Shown: positions 48,951 through 56,986, numbered from the stretch's first letter. The stretch: DNA of 64,000 nucleotides from Halobacillus hunanensis (GCF_900166655.1 NZ_FVZB01000006.1:1240001-1304000); one strand, 5' to 3'. Notes: generated by a model not told the origin, from the sequence alone. Numbers and translations are program-made.

Positions 48951-50851
48951 GATTTTCCCTCCATCCATTTTCGTTCATTATCTTGACGGGTTGTTATTTT
49001 CAACTGATCAAGCAGTTCTAAAAATGGGATTAAATATTTCCTCGATACATCGAGAGTATCTTTTGCTTCTTTTAAATCGAAGGTCTCTCCCGTTTGCCGC
49101 TTCAATTTTGATAAAGCCGCGTCGAGTGCTGATCGATGGATAAGCCTATCATCCAGAATTCGAAAAGCTTGTTTGGTTTGCACAAGATACACAGCAAACT
49201 CGTTTGCATCATGCTTCGAGAACGGGGTATTAGTTAGATAATCCTCCCACTTCTTTACGGTCAGCCCATCTTTTTTAAGGCTGTGGATCACCTCAAGCAT
49301 TCTTTGTTTCCATTGTTTAGGCAAATGCGGATGAAACTCTGCCGAGGAAACAAATTGGTCTTTCTTTTCCAGGTTACCCTTTTTAACTAATTGATCTAAA
49401 CTATACTCAACCAACACCTTTGAGTACATTCCGCTTAACATTTGGAGAATCTCTGCCTTACTAATGCCTAATCTCATAGGGTAATCCTGATGATAGTTTT
49501 CAAGCTGGGATATGATTTCGTCTTTAACCTTATTAAATGTTTTCGTTACCCCATATGTTTGCCTATTAACCTCGAATAAATACCCCTCTTCCAACCCTTC
49601 AGCAACCGTACGCTTTACAACATGTTCATCAAGCGACGTATACTGGATCAGCTGTTTCACATCTAGTAAAGTATGCGTGCTTAGTACATCCTCAATTAAA
49701 TCTTCAGGGGTGCTTTGCTTCTTGTTTTGCAGCCTATCAATGGTTGCTTTGCCAAAACGATATTTGCCGCCCTCAGGCTGAATGACCCAGCCTCCTCCGA
49801 TCGTTTCTACAGGAGTCGGCCGCCTCAAGATGAAACGATCGCCGCGTCGAACAACCACTTCTTCATCCAGTTGAATTTGGCAGAGAACTTCTCCATCCGT
49901 CTGTTTCACTTCATTTCTGTCAAAGAATACAATTCTCCCCATAACCTCTGACGTTCCTACATGAATTTTGACCGGCATGCGTTGTTTAACCGGAACACGC
50001 AATGCCTCTACAAACTGAAGAGCCACATCAATCGTTTTTGTTACGAGGAAGTGATCTGAGGCGACTAGCACATCTCCGCGATGAACGTCCTCTTTATCCA
50101 CTCCACTAAGGTTGATTGCCGTTCTCTGTCCAGCTCGCGCCACGTTCTGGTCTTCATGATGAACCTGTATTTGTCGAGCTCTTACCTTGTGATCCTTAGG
50201 AAGCAGCCTTAATTGACTTCCCTGTTGAACAATCCCTTCATAGATCGTCCCCCTGACAATTGTACCTTGTCCCTGTACGGTAAAGACTTGATCAACGGGC
50301 AGCCGAAATGAGCCGTAAGCATCCCGACTCTCGACCAATTTTAATTCACTGATAATCTTTTGATTCAGGTTATCTATCCCTTTACCTGAAATACCATCCA
50401 CATAAACGAAAGGAGCTTTATGAAAAATTGTCCCTGTAAGCCCATCTTTAATGTCTTCAGTGACGAACTCCAACATCTCATCGTCCACACGATCCACTTT
50501 TGATATAGCCACAATACAATGCTCAATACCAAGGAACTCCAGTATTTCTAAATGCTCTTTTGTCTGCGGCATAACTCCTTCATCTGCTGCAATCACGAGT
50601 ACGACTAGATCAATACCAGCAACACCCGCAATCATTTGCCGGATAAACCGCTCGTGTCCCGGAACATCAACGATTGAAATGTTTATCCCCTCTTCAATTC
50701 GTAAGGGAGCATAGCCAAGTTCGATCGAAATACTCCGTTCCTTTTCTTCCTTTAAACGGTCTGTGTCTATGTGACTTAATGCTTTGGTCAATGTCGTTTT
50801 TCCATGGTCAATATGCCCTGCCATGCCAATCGTAAAATACGTGTCACTCAT
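48947..50851 (-). CDS. selB: Selenocysteine-specific elongation factor SelB
   Basis: The 634-residue GTPase delivers Sec-tRNA(Sec) to ribosomes at UGA codons with a SECIS hairpin. G motifs are complete: GHIDHGKTTL, the Sec-specific switch region EEKERSISIELGYAPL, DVPGHERFIRQMIAG and SKVD. Domains II and III follow, then C-terminal winged helices (from about 390) that bind the SECIS. The ATG at 50851 is preferred to a GTG three codons earlier. selB is divergent from tRNA-Sec across about 150 bp. Confidence 0.96.
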   Translation of the reverse strand: MSDTYFTIGMAGHIDHGKTTLTKALSHIDTDRLKEEKERSISIELGYAPLRIEEGINISIVDVPGHERFIRQMIAGVAGIDLVVLVIAADEGVMPQTKEHLEILEFLGIEHCIVAISKVDRVDDEMLEFVTEDIKDGLTGTIFHKAPFVYVDGISGKGIDNLNQKIISELKLVESRDAYGSFRLPVDQVFTVQGQGTIVRGTIYEGIVQQGSQLRLLPKDHKVRARQIQVHHEDQNVARAGQRTAINLSGVDKEDVHRGDVLVASDHFLVTKTIDVALQFVEALRVPVKQRMPVKIHVGTSEVMGRIVFFDRNEVKQTDGEVLCQIQLDEEVVVRRGDRFILRRPTPVETIGGGWVIQPEGGKYRFGKATIDRLQNKKQSTPEDLIEDVLSTHTLLDVKQLIQYTSLDEHVVKRTVAEGLEEGYLFEVNRQTYGVTKTFNKVKDEIISQLENYHQDYPMRLGISKAEILQMLSGMYSKVLVEYSLDQLVKKGNLEKKDQFVSSAEFHPHLPKQWKQRMLEVIHSLKKDGLTVKKWEDYLTNTPFSKHDANEFAVYLVQTKQAFRILDDRLIHRSALDAALSKLKRQTGETFDLKEAKDTLDVSRKYLIPFLELLDQLKITTRQDNERKWMEGKS

Positions 50852-50962
50852 CTGCGTCACCCGTTTCTGTATTTACCTAATAATTCTATCTTAATAAGGA
50901 ACGCCCACGGGTTCAAGTTCTTCGATTTGTGTTACCAATTCCTGCACCCTCAGACCATTTTC

Positions 50963-50992
50963 TTGAATTCTAAAGGGATCTCTATGTATAAT
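50963..50992 (+). promoter_or_regulatory. Promoter of tRNA-Sec
   Basis: TTGAAT (50963-50968) and TATAAT (50987-50992) are separated by 18 bp; transcription would start about 5-7 nt before the mature tRNA. Confidence 0.7.
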
Positions 50993-51003
50993 GTGGTTTA
51001 TAT

Positions 51004-51100
51004 GGGGTTGGATGGGTGACTGGTGTTCCCCTGGGTCTTCAAAACCCTGAGGGAGGCGCGTGCCGTCTCCGGTGGGTTCGATTCCCACACAGTCCCGCCA
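51004..51100 (+). tRNA. selC: Selenocysteine tRNA, anticodon UCA
   Basis: The 97-nt gene includes an encoded CCA end and discriminator G51097. The anticodon loop CTTCAAA carries TCA (51039-51041). The T arm GTGGG-TTCGATT-CCCAC (51072-51088) and a long variable arm (about 51050-51071) are clear, as expected of tRNA-Sec. The D arm has GGTG in its loop, with a bulged U in the stem. The acceptor stem pairs GGGGTTG with CAGTCCC including two G-U pairs; the eighth pair expected in bacterial tRNA-Sec is a G-A mismatch, which is unusual. Confidence 0.93.
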
Positions 51101-51114
51101 TACATAACAAAATG

Positions 51115-51140
51115 GATCGTCACGCAGGCGATCTTTTTTT
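51115..51140 (+). terminator. Terminator of tRNA-Sec
   Basis: GATCGTC and GGCGATC pair around ACGCA, followed by seven T. Confidence 0.8.
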
Positions 51141-51200
51141 ATGATCTAAGGAAAGATAAAAGAGGACTGATTTTCTTCAAAAGACTAAAGGATGATACAC

Positions 51201-52190
51201 GTGAAAATCTTGCTGGCATCGCCAAATTTTCATCAACCCCGGGGCAACACCGTAACCGTTCAGAGAATTGCCAACAGTTTAGAGAAACTAGCCATTGATA
51301 CAGAGATCATTTCAACAACCGAGAAGGAATGGACAACCCTCCCGACAGCTGATCTTGTCCACGGCTTCCACGCTTATCACTTTTACAAGTTTATGCAAAA
51401 ATTAGACCATAAACCGGATCCGTATATGGTGACGATTACGGGCACTGATCTTAATCATGATTTGTTTGATGAAAAAAAGCGGAAAGATGTGTTTGCATCA
51501 TTAAGAGGGGCTGAGGCCATCCACGTATTTGATGACAAAGCAAAAAGCATTATCATTAATGAATTACCAGAAATAGAGGATAAAATTTTTACCATTGCCC
51601 AAGGAAACAGTGATTTTCCTGGCGAGACTCCTCCTGTCGAGAAAGCAGAAGACACATTTCTGTTTGTGCTGCCGGCAGGAATTAGAAAGGTTAAAAATGT
51701 GCCTGCGGCTATTCATATGATGCAGGAACTTCACGATAAGTTTCCGAGGGTGAGGCTTTGGCTAGTTGGGCCGATAATTGAGGAGGAAGAAGGGAAAACT
51801 GTACAAGAACTCGTTTGCCAATATGATTGGGTTCAATACTTGGGCCAAGTACCTCACTCAACTATGGGCTCCATTTATCAACGTGCAGATGTCGTGATCA
51901 ACACTTCCCACTCAGAAGGCCAGCCATCTTCCCTTATAGAAGCAATGGGATATAGTCTTCCTGTTTTAGTCTCGAACAATCCGGGGAACCAAAGTATTGT
52001 CTCACATCTAGAAACGGGTTTTGTTTATAACGACCCAAACGAATTCCTTGATTATAGTGAGCAAATCATTAATAATAACGAGATAAAACAAAAGATTGGG
52101 CAGCAAGCTAAACAGTATATTATCAAACATCATTCAAACACAAATGAAGCTAACGCTTTCGTGAAAATTTATAAAAATATTATCGAATAG
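51201..52190 (+). CDS. GT4 glycosyltransferase, SenB-like (possible selenosugar synthase)
   Basis: The 329-residue GT-B enzyme has the N-terminal pattern MKILLASPNF...GNTVTVQRIANSL, a TITGTDLNHDLF motif near residue 80, and the C-terminal donor site SEGQPSSLIEAMGYSLPVLVSNNPGN. This layout recalls SenB, which makes a seleno-sugar from UDP-sugar and selenophosphate in selenoneine synthesis. It lies between tRNA-Sec and selD, 48 bp before selD and in the same direction. No SenA-like enzyme is present. The GTG at 51201 is chosen because AAAGGA precedes it; an ATG three codons earlier is possible. Glycosyltransferase class is secure, SenB function is inferred. Confidence 0.75.
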   Translation: MKILLASPNFHQPRGNTVTVQRIANSLEKLAIDTEIISTTEKEWTTLPTADLVHGFHAYHFYKFMQKLDHKPDPYMVTITGTDLNHDLFDEKKRKDVFASLRGAEAIHVFDDKAKSIIINELPEIEDKIFTIAQGNSDFPGETPPVEKAEDTFLFVLPAGIRKVKNVPAAIHMMQELHDKFPRVRLWLVGPIIEEEEGKTVQELVCQYDWVQYLGQVPHSTMGSIYQRADVVINTSHSEGQPSSLIEAMGYSLPVLVSNNPGNQSIVSHLETGFVYNDPNEFLDYSEQIINNNEIKQKIGQQAKQYIIKHHSNTNEANAFVKIYKNIIE

Positions 52191-52238
52191 AGCAACATGC
52201 CCATCTTTGTTCACTTATATGGGAAAGGAGCGTGTACA

Positions 52239-53288
52239 ATGGCTGGACAAGAAAACGTAAAACTAACTTCTTTATCTAGTAAAGGTGGCTGAGGCTGCAA
52301 AATTGGTCCTGAAGACCTGACGCAAGTTTTGCGTCACTTACCAAAATCTGTAGCTGATCCTAATTTACTTGTTGGACTTGAAACATCCGATGACGCAGGC
52401 GTATATAAAATAAATGAGGAAACGGCCTTAGTTCAAACTTTAGACTATTTCACTCCTATAGTAGATGACCCATATATGTTTGGCCAAATTGGAGCAGCTA
52501 ATGCACTTAGTGATGTTTACGCAATGGGCGGAAAGCCGATCACTGTCATGAACATCGTTGGATTCCCTATCAACACGTTAGATAAAAGTATTTTAGCTGA
52601 TATTCTGGCTGGAGCTGCTGACAAAGTAAGAGAATCTGGAGCCGTCTTAGTCGGTGGACACTCTATAGACGATCAGGAACCAAAGTTTGGTCTATCCGTT
52701 ACCGGAACCGTTCATCCAGAACGTGTACGGGCCAATGCTGGGGCTCAGCCAGGCGACCGTCTTATTTTAACCAAGCCGATCGGTGTAGGGATTTTAACTA
52801 CTGCCATAAAGAAAGATTTACTGAACAATGATGAATTGAATGAAGTGATGAACGTCATGGCAGAGTTAAACAAAAAAGCTGCCGAGAGCATGGAAGGCTA
52901 TACTGTACATGCTTGTACAGATGTTACTGGTTTTGGACTGCTCGGCCACACGCTTGAAATCGCCAAAGGAAGCCGGGTTGGAGTCACTGTCTCAAGTAAG
53001 GATGTTCCTGTTTTGTCCAAGACAAGAGAGCTTGCTGAACAAAATATCATCCCCGGCGGTACTCGGAAGAATCACCAATGGCTTGCTGAGAGTATTGATT
53101 ATGAGCCATCTGTCAGTGAAATCGATCAGCTGATTCTTTGTGATGCTGTAACATCCGGCGGTCTCCTTATTTCCGTACCTGAAGGCGAAGCTGAATCATT
53201 ACAACAAGAATTAAAAGATAACCACGTCCAGTCCGCCATTATTGGGGAAGTGACTAGTGAAAAAAAAGGAAGAATCCATGTTATTTAA
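52239..53288 (+). CDS. selD: Selenide, water dikinase SelD, itself a selenoprotein
   Basis: The 349-residue enzyme makes selenophosphate from selenide and ATP. The ATG after GGAAAGGAG is followed by TGA at 52290-52292 in frame, giving SSKGG-U18-GCKIGPEDL, the exact context of the catalytic Cys/Sec and Lys of SelD. The AIRS fold follows with [40 protein letters not shown]-like sequence and GGHSIDDQEPKFGLSV. A start after the UGA would remove the active site. A hairpin begins 25 nt after the UGA. It is followed by a terminator. Confidence 0.95.
52318..52336 (+). promoter_or_regulatory. SECIS element of selD
   Basis: TGACGCAA-GTT-TTGCGTCA is a perfect 8-bp stem with a GTT loop, 33 nt after the UGA. 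The 13-mer CGCAAGTTTTGCG is identical to the core of the selW hairpin. A weaker GGTC/GACC stem lies between UGA and this hairpin. Confidence 0.78.
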
Positions 53289-53318
53289 AATAAGGACTCA
53301 CATCGAGTCCTTATTTTA
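53285..53318 (+). terminator. Terminator of selD
   Basis: AAAATAAGGACTC and GAGTCCTTATTTT form a 13-bp stem around ACATC with T-rich end. Confidence 0.8.
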
Positions 53319-53368
53319 AAATGCAGAATTTCAATCAGAACTTATTTCTACTTAGTGAGGTGAACAGA

Positions 53369-54277
53369 ATGAAAAAATGGATTATGGCAGTTCTCTTAAT
53401 TAGTCTAGTGCTGCTCATAACCGCATGTGGTGAGAACAGCGACCAAACCAGCCAAGATCAATCTGAAGAAAATCAGTCTGGAAAGACCTTTACGATCGGT
53501 GTTATTCCTGCCCAGACAGAAGGGGCAATGGATAATGCTATGAATAAGCTTCAATCCCTGTTAAATGAGAAATTAAATCGTGAGGTAAATATTGAAGTTT
53601 ACCCCGACTATAACGGTGTCGTGGAAGCCATGAACTACGATAAAATTGATATGGCTTATCTAGGGCCGTTAACGTATGTCATTGCCCATGAAAAGAGCGG
53701 TGCAAAGGCCATTATTACTCAACTAATTGACGGAGAGCCTTTTTACCATTCCTATATCATCACACATAGCGACCATCCATGGAATTCCTTAGATGAAATG
53801 CTGCAAAATCCTGAAGAAGTCGCCTTTGCCTTTGGTGACCCAAATTCAACATCTGGCTCCTTAATCCCATCTATTGAATTAGAGCAGCGAGGGGTTTATC
53901 AAAGCATGGAAAAAAATCAATTTAAATCTGTTCGTTACACAGGTTCGCATGATGCATCTGCTCTAGCTGTCCAAAACAAGCAAGTAGACGCTGCTGCTAT
54001 AGATAGCGCCATTTTCCATCAGTTGGTTGAATCAGGGAAAATAAACGATAAACAGCTCCGAGTCATTTGGGAATCCGACAAGATCTTCCAATACCCTTGG
54101 GCTGTCCATAAGAATACAGATCAAGAAACGATCAAGAAGCTCCAAGAAGCTTTTCTCTCCATAGAGGATCAAGAGATTCTTGACGCATTCGGTGCCACTG
54201 GTTTTACTAAAGCAAGCAATGACGATTATAAGAACATCAGGCAAGCTGCCCTTAAACAAGGAATTATTGAAGAGTAG
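53369..54277 (+). CDS. PhnD-like oxyanion-binding lipoprotein
   Basis: The 302-residue phosphate/phosphonate/phosphite-type binding protein has a lipoprotein signal (VLLITACGENS) and the family patterns FTIGVIPAQTEGAMDNA, VEAMNYDKIDMAYLGPLTYV and FAFGDPNSTSGSLIPS. It starts the phnD-E-C-like operon just after selD. The family binds XO3-type anions; the location inside a selenium island suggests selenite or another selenium oxyanion, which is inference. The ATG at 53369 follows GTGAGGTG. Confidence 0.85.
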   Translation: MKKWIMAVLLISLVLLITACGENSDQTSQDQSEENQSGKTFTIGVIPAQTEGAMDNAMNKLQSLLNEKLNREVNIEVYPDYNGVVEAMNYDKIDMAYLGPLTYVIAHEKSGAKAIITQLIDGEPFYHSYIITHSDHPWNSLDEMLQNPEEVAFAFGDPNSTSGSLIPSIELEQRGVYQSMEKNQFKSVRYTGSHDASALAVQNKQVDAAAIDSAIFHQLVESGKINDKQLRVIWESDKIFQYPWAVHKNTDQETIKKLQEAFLSIEDQEILDAFGATGFTKASNDDYKNIRQAALKQGIIEE

Positions 54278-54288
54278 AGTTGATCATC

Positions 54289-55044
54289 ATGTGGTTTAAA
54301 AAACGCAACATCCTAACCATTATACTTCTTAGTATATTTATTTATTTCAGTATGAAGCTGACAGAATTTGATATTACCAAATTTAGAGACTTCCGTAATA
54401 TGATTGATTTCATGGCACAATGGTTTCCGATTAACTTTTCGAACCTATCTGGAATAGTAATGGATACATTGCAAACCTTAGCTATGGCATTTCTAGGTAG
54501 TTTATTGGGTTTATTAATTGCCTTGCCTATAAGCTTCATAGCGGCCCGTAACACATCACCCTCTCCTATTATTTATCACTTTTGGCGGGTATTCTTAAGT
54601 TTCATTCGGTCTATACCTGAAATTGTGTTTGGACTGATTTTATTGACAGCGCTTGGACTGGGACCTTTCCCCGCTGTTATTGCTATCATGCTTCATAACA
54701 TCGGTGTATTAGGGAAGCTCATTTCAGAATTAATCGAAGCCGCTGACCCTGGTCCCCAGGAAGCTATGAAGGCCGTGGGAGCAAAGGGGTGGATTGTTTC
54801 ACTCTTCAGCATCTTGCCGCAAATTTGGCCTAATGTGTTATCCCATTATTTCTACCGATTTGAAGTCGCCATCCGCACGTCACTCATTTTAGGGTTTATT
54901 GGCGGTGGAGGGATTGGTCAACGTTTATTTAACGATTTTAAGACCTTTCAATACCAATCCGTTTCCCTTGATGTGCTGATCATCATGATTATGGTGATCA
55001 TCGTTGATTTCTTTGGAGGGTACATTAGAAACAAGGTTATTTAA
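54289..55044 (+). CDS. PhnE-like ABC permease
   Basis: The 251-residue permease has six membrane segments and the EAA loop EAADPGPQEAMKAVGAKGWIVSL. It forms the channel with the PhnD-like and PhnC-like proteins. An ATG at 54289 or a TTG three codons earlier could start it; no strong ribosome binding site separates them. Confidence 0.87.
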   Translation: MWFKKRNILTIILLSIFIYFSMKLTEFDITKFRDFRNMIDFMAQWFPINFSNLSGIVMDTLQTLAMAFLGSLLGLLIALPISFIAARNTSPSPIIYHFWRVFLSFIRSIPEIVFGLILLTALGLGPFPAVIAIMLHNIGVLGKLISELIEAADPGPQEAMKAVGAKGWIVSLFSILPQIWPNVLSHYFYRFEVAIRTSLILGFIGGGGIGQRLFNDFKTFQYQSVSLDVLIIMIMVIIVDFFGGYIRNKVI

Positions 55045-55106
55045 AGAATTACCTGCTCATTATGATAGTTAGATGGGTACGGTCTATTTAGAGAGGAGGC
55101 CGGCTA

Positions 55107-55862
55107 ATGATTGAGATGAATAACGTTTCCGTCCGCTATCCAGGAGCTAAGCATGATGCACTTTCAGATATTGATCTAACCTTTGAAAAAGGAGACTTTA
55201 TCTGCATCCTTGGTAAGAGCGGCGCTGGGAAGTCTACGTTCATTCGTTGCATAAATGGATTACAGGAGCTTACACAGGGTGAAGTTAAGTTAGATGGAAA
55301 GCAGATATCCAATATGAGTGAAGAACAATTGCGTCAGGTAAGGTTGGAAATGGGGATGGTTTTTCAACATTTTAACCTGATCCCGCGCATGAGCGTCATC
55401 CAAAATGTCTTAACCGGAATCTTTGGATACCGCAGTAATGTTAAGAACCTGCTCGGGCTATTTTCAGCTGACGAACTAGAACAAGCCAAACGTGTCATTT
55501 CCGAAGTCGGACTCTCTGACATGATGGACCGAAGGGTAGAACGATTAAGCGGCGGCCAGAAACAAAGGGTAGGTATTGCTCGTGCGATCGTGCAGCGGCC
55601 AAGAATTTTACTAGGGGATGAGCCTGTAGCCAGTCTGGATCCTGGCACATCTAATCACATTTTCACATTGCTGAAAGAGATGCATCAACGGCTTGGTTTA
55701 CTCACCATCATAAACGTACATGATATTGGCCTGGCCAAGCGGTATGCGACAAGGCTTTTAGCACTTAAAGATGGGAAGCTTATTTTCGATGGCAATCCTG
55801 AGGAATTTACTGAGAGTTACTATGAGGAAACATACGAATCACCAGATAACCTTTTAACATGA
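55107..55862 (+). CDS. PhnC-like ABC ATPase
   Basis: The 251-residue ATPase has Walker A GKSGAGKSTFIRCINGL, Q-loop MVFQHFNLIPRMSV, signature LSGGQKQRVGIARAI and Walker B ILLGDEPVASLDP. AGAGAGGAGG precedes the ATG. It is followed 30 bp later by the selenocysteine-containing deacetylase, likely in the same transcript. Confidence 0.9.
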   Translation: MIEMNNVSVRYPGAKHDALSDIDLTFEKGDFICILGKSGAGKSTFIRCINGLQELTQGEVKLDGKQISNMSEEQLRQVRLEMGMVFQHFNLIPRMSVIQNVLTGIFGYRSNVKNLLGLFSADELEQAKRVISEVGLSDMMDRRVERLSGGQKQRVGIARAIVQRPRILLGDEPVASLDPGTSNHIFTLLKEMHQRLGLLTIINVHDIGLAKRYATRLLALKDGKLIFDGNPEEFTESYYEETYESPDNLLT

Positions 55863-55892
55863 TAACGATTTATACAAAAGGAGGACCAATCT

Positions 55893-56528
55893 ATGATTAA
55901 GAGTCCATGAGTAGTCGACTGTTCAAGGGTCGTGTACGACTCTCAAGATACAGATGTTATCACCTCTGTCCGAAGTAAAGCTGAAAAGTCAGTGGTGTTA
56001 ACCTTTGATGATGGTCCAAGCAAAGTATTGACACAAATACTTGATATCCTAGAGGCCGAAGACGTGCCAGCAACTTTCTTCTGGCAATCTCGTCTCCTTT
56101 ATTCAGAAAGGCCCTGGAAACGAGTGTTACAGGATGGACATATGATTGGATCCCATACTACAAAGCACCCTAATTTGGTTAAGCTCCCTTATGAAAAGCA
56201 ATTTGAAGAAATTCAAAACAGTATAACAAAGATTGAGCGGATTACAGGGAGTAAAATCGAGTACTTTCGCCCGCCGTTCGGCCAATATAACGCTGATACG
56301 ATTGAAGCCGCCAAGCAGTTGAACGTAACACCAGTGATGTGGAGAATTGCTTCAATTGATTGGGAACTAAAAGAAGACCCTCAGCAAATCATGACAAACG
56401 TCATCGATCATCTCGAAGACGGAGCAGTTCTTCTTATGCATGAGCTAAAACAAACGGTTGAAGTTTTACCGGAATTGATCAAGGCGATAAAAGAAAAGGG
56501 ATACACTTTTATCTTGCTAGATCATTGA
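55893..56528 (+). CDS. Polysaccharide deacetylase (NodB/CE4) family selenoprotein with N-terminal Sec
   Basis: Read through the TGA at 55908-55910, the frame encodes 211 residues: MIKSP-U6-VVD-C10-SRVVYDSQ.... AAAAGGAGGACC lies 7 nt before the ATG, far better than any site before the internal GTG at 55932 (AAGGG only 3 nt away). The CE4 motifs are complete: TFDDGPS (D39, D40), SHTTKH (H88, H92), RPPFG (R126), IDW (D156) and LLMHE (H183). There is no signal peptide, so it is probably cytoplasmic, unusual for CE4 enzymes. U6 and C10 could form a redox pair. A SECIS-like hairpin starts 15 nt after the UGA. The substrate is unknown; a selenosugar or an amino sugar is possible. Recoding is inferred from sequence. 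Confidence 0.8.
55926..55943 (+). promoter_or_regulatory. SECIS-like hairpin of the deacetylase gene
   Basis: AGGGTCG-TGTA-CGACTCT forms a 7-bp stem (one G-U) with a 4-nt loop whose second base is G; 22 nt separate UGA and loop, as in selW. Confidence 0.75.
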
Positions 56529-56537
56529 AAGGAAACG

Positions 56538-56581
56538 AAAAAGCAGGCACCCCCAAGTAGGAATGGGGGTGTCTGCTTTTT
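56538..56581. terminator. Bidirectional terminator
   Basis: AAAAAGCAGGCACCCCC and GGGGGTGTCTGCTTTTT form a long stem (one G-T) between the converging deacetylase and thioredoxin genes. Confidence 0.93.
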
Positions 56582-56588
56582 ACCTTTA

Positions 56589-56897
56589 TTAAGAATGAGC
56601 GAACTCTTTTACCTGTTCTTCCGGGGCAAAACCGACTGAACGGTCCACTTCTTCTCCATCTTTAATCAATATTAAGGTTGGAATACTTTGTACTCCAAAC
56701 TGTCCAGCTAGATCTGATGCTTGATCTACATCCACGTAGTAAAAGTCAACATCATCGAGCTGTTCAGATACGCTTGAGACCACCGGCCCCAATTGACGAC
56801 AGCCTGGTCACCAATCCGCACCAAATTCAAGTACAATCGGCTGGCTCATGTTTTTAGTGAGTTCTGCATACTCTTCGGCATTAATTGCTTTAGCCAT
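56589..56897 (-). CDS. Thioredoxin-like selenoprotein with U-P-G-C active site
   Basis: The 102-residue thioredoxin fold protein requires readthrough of TGA at 56810-56808. It reads VLEFGADW-U30-PGC33-RQLGPVV, so the usual WCGPC becomes WUPGC. The cis-Pro motif QSIPTLILIKDG and the strand FYYVDVDQ are typical. AAGGAGG precedes the ATG. The codons after the UGA alone would lack the first beta-alpha unit and the active site. A hairpin starts 15 nt after the UGA. It probably reduces or recycles selenium or disulfide intermediates. Confidence 0.92.
56774..56792 (-). promoter_or_regulatory. SECIS element of the selenothioredoxin
   Basis: TTGGGGCC-GGT-GGTCTCAA is an 8-bp stem with two G-U pairs and a GGT loop, 23 nt after the UGA. 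Confidence 0.8.
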
Positions 56898-56986
56898 TAA
56901 TAAAACCTCCTTAGTAGTATTATTTCATTTTAGATCAATTAACATCCTGCTATCAAACTTACTGATTTATGCTGATCTTTGGATAA

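Noticed and set aside
53369-55862. Reading the PhnDEC-like genes as a true phosphonate utilisation system
   Set aside because: No C-P lyase, phosphonatase or phosphite dehydrogenase is nearby; I keep the transporter class but not the substrate.
55911-55942. Alternative SECIS fold GAG-AGTCG-AC/GT-CGACT-CTC starting right after the deacetylase UGA
   Set aside because: It places the loop only 9 nt from the UGA, too close compared with the other three genes; the 55926-55943 hairpin fits better.
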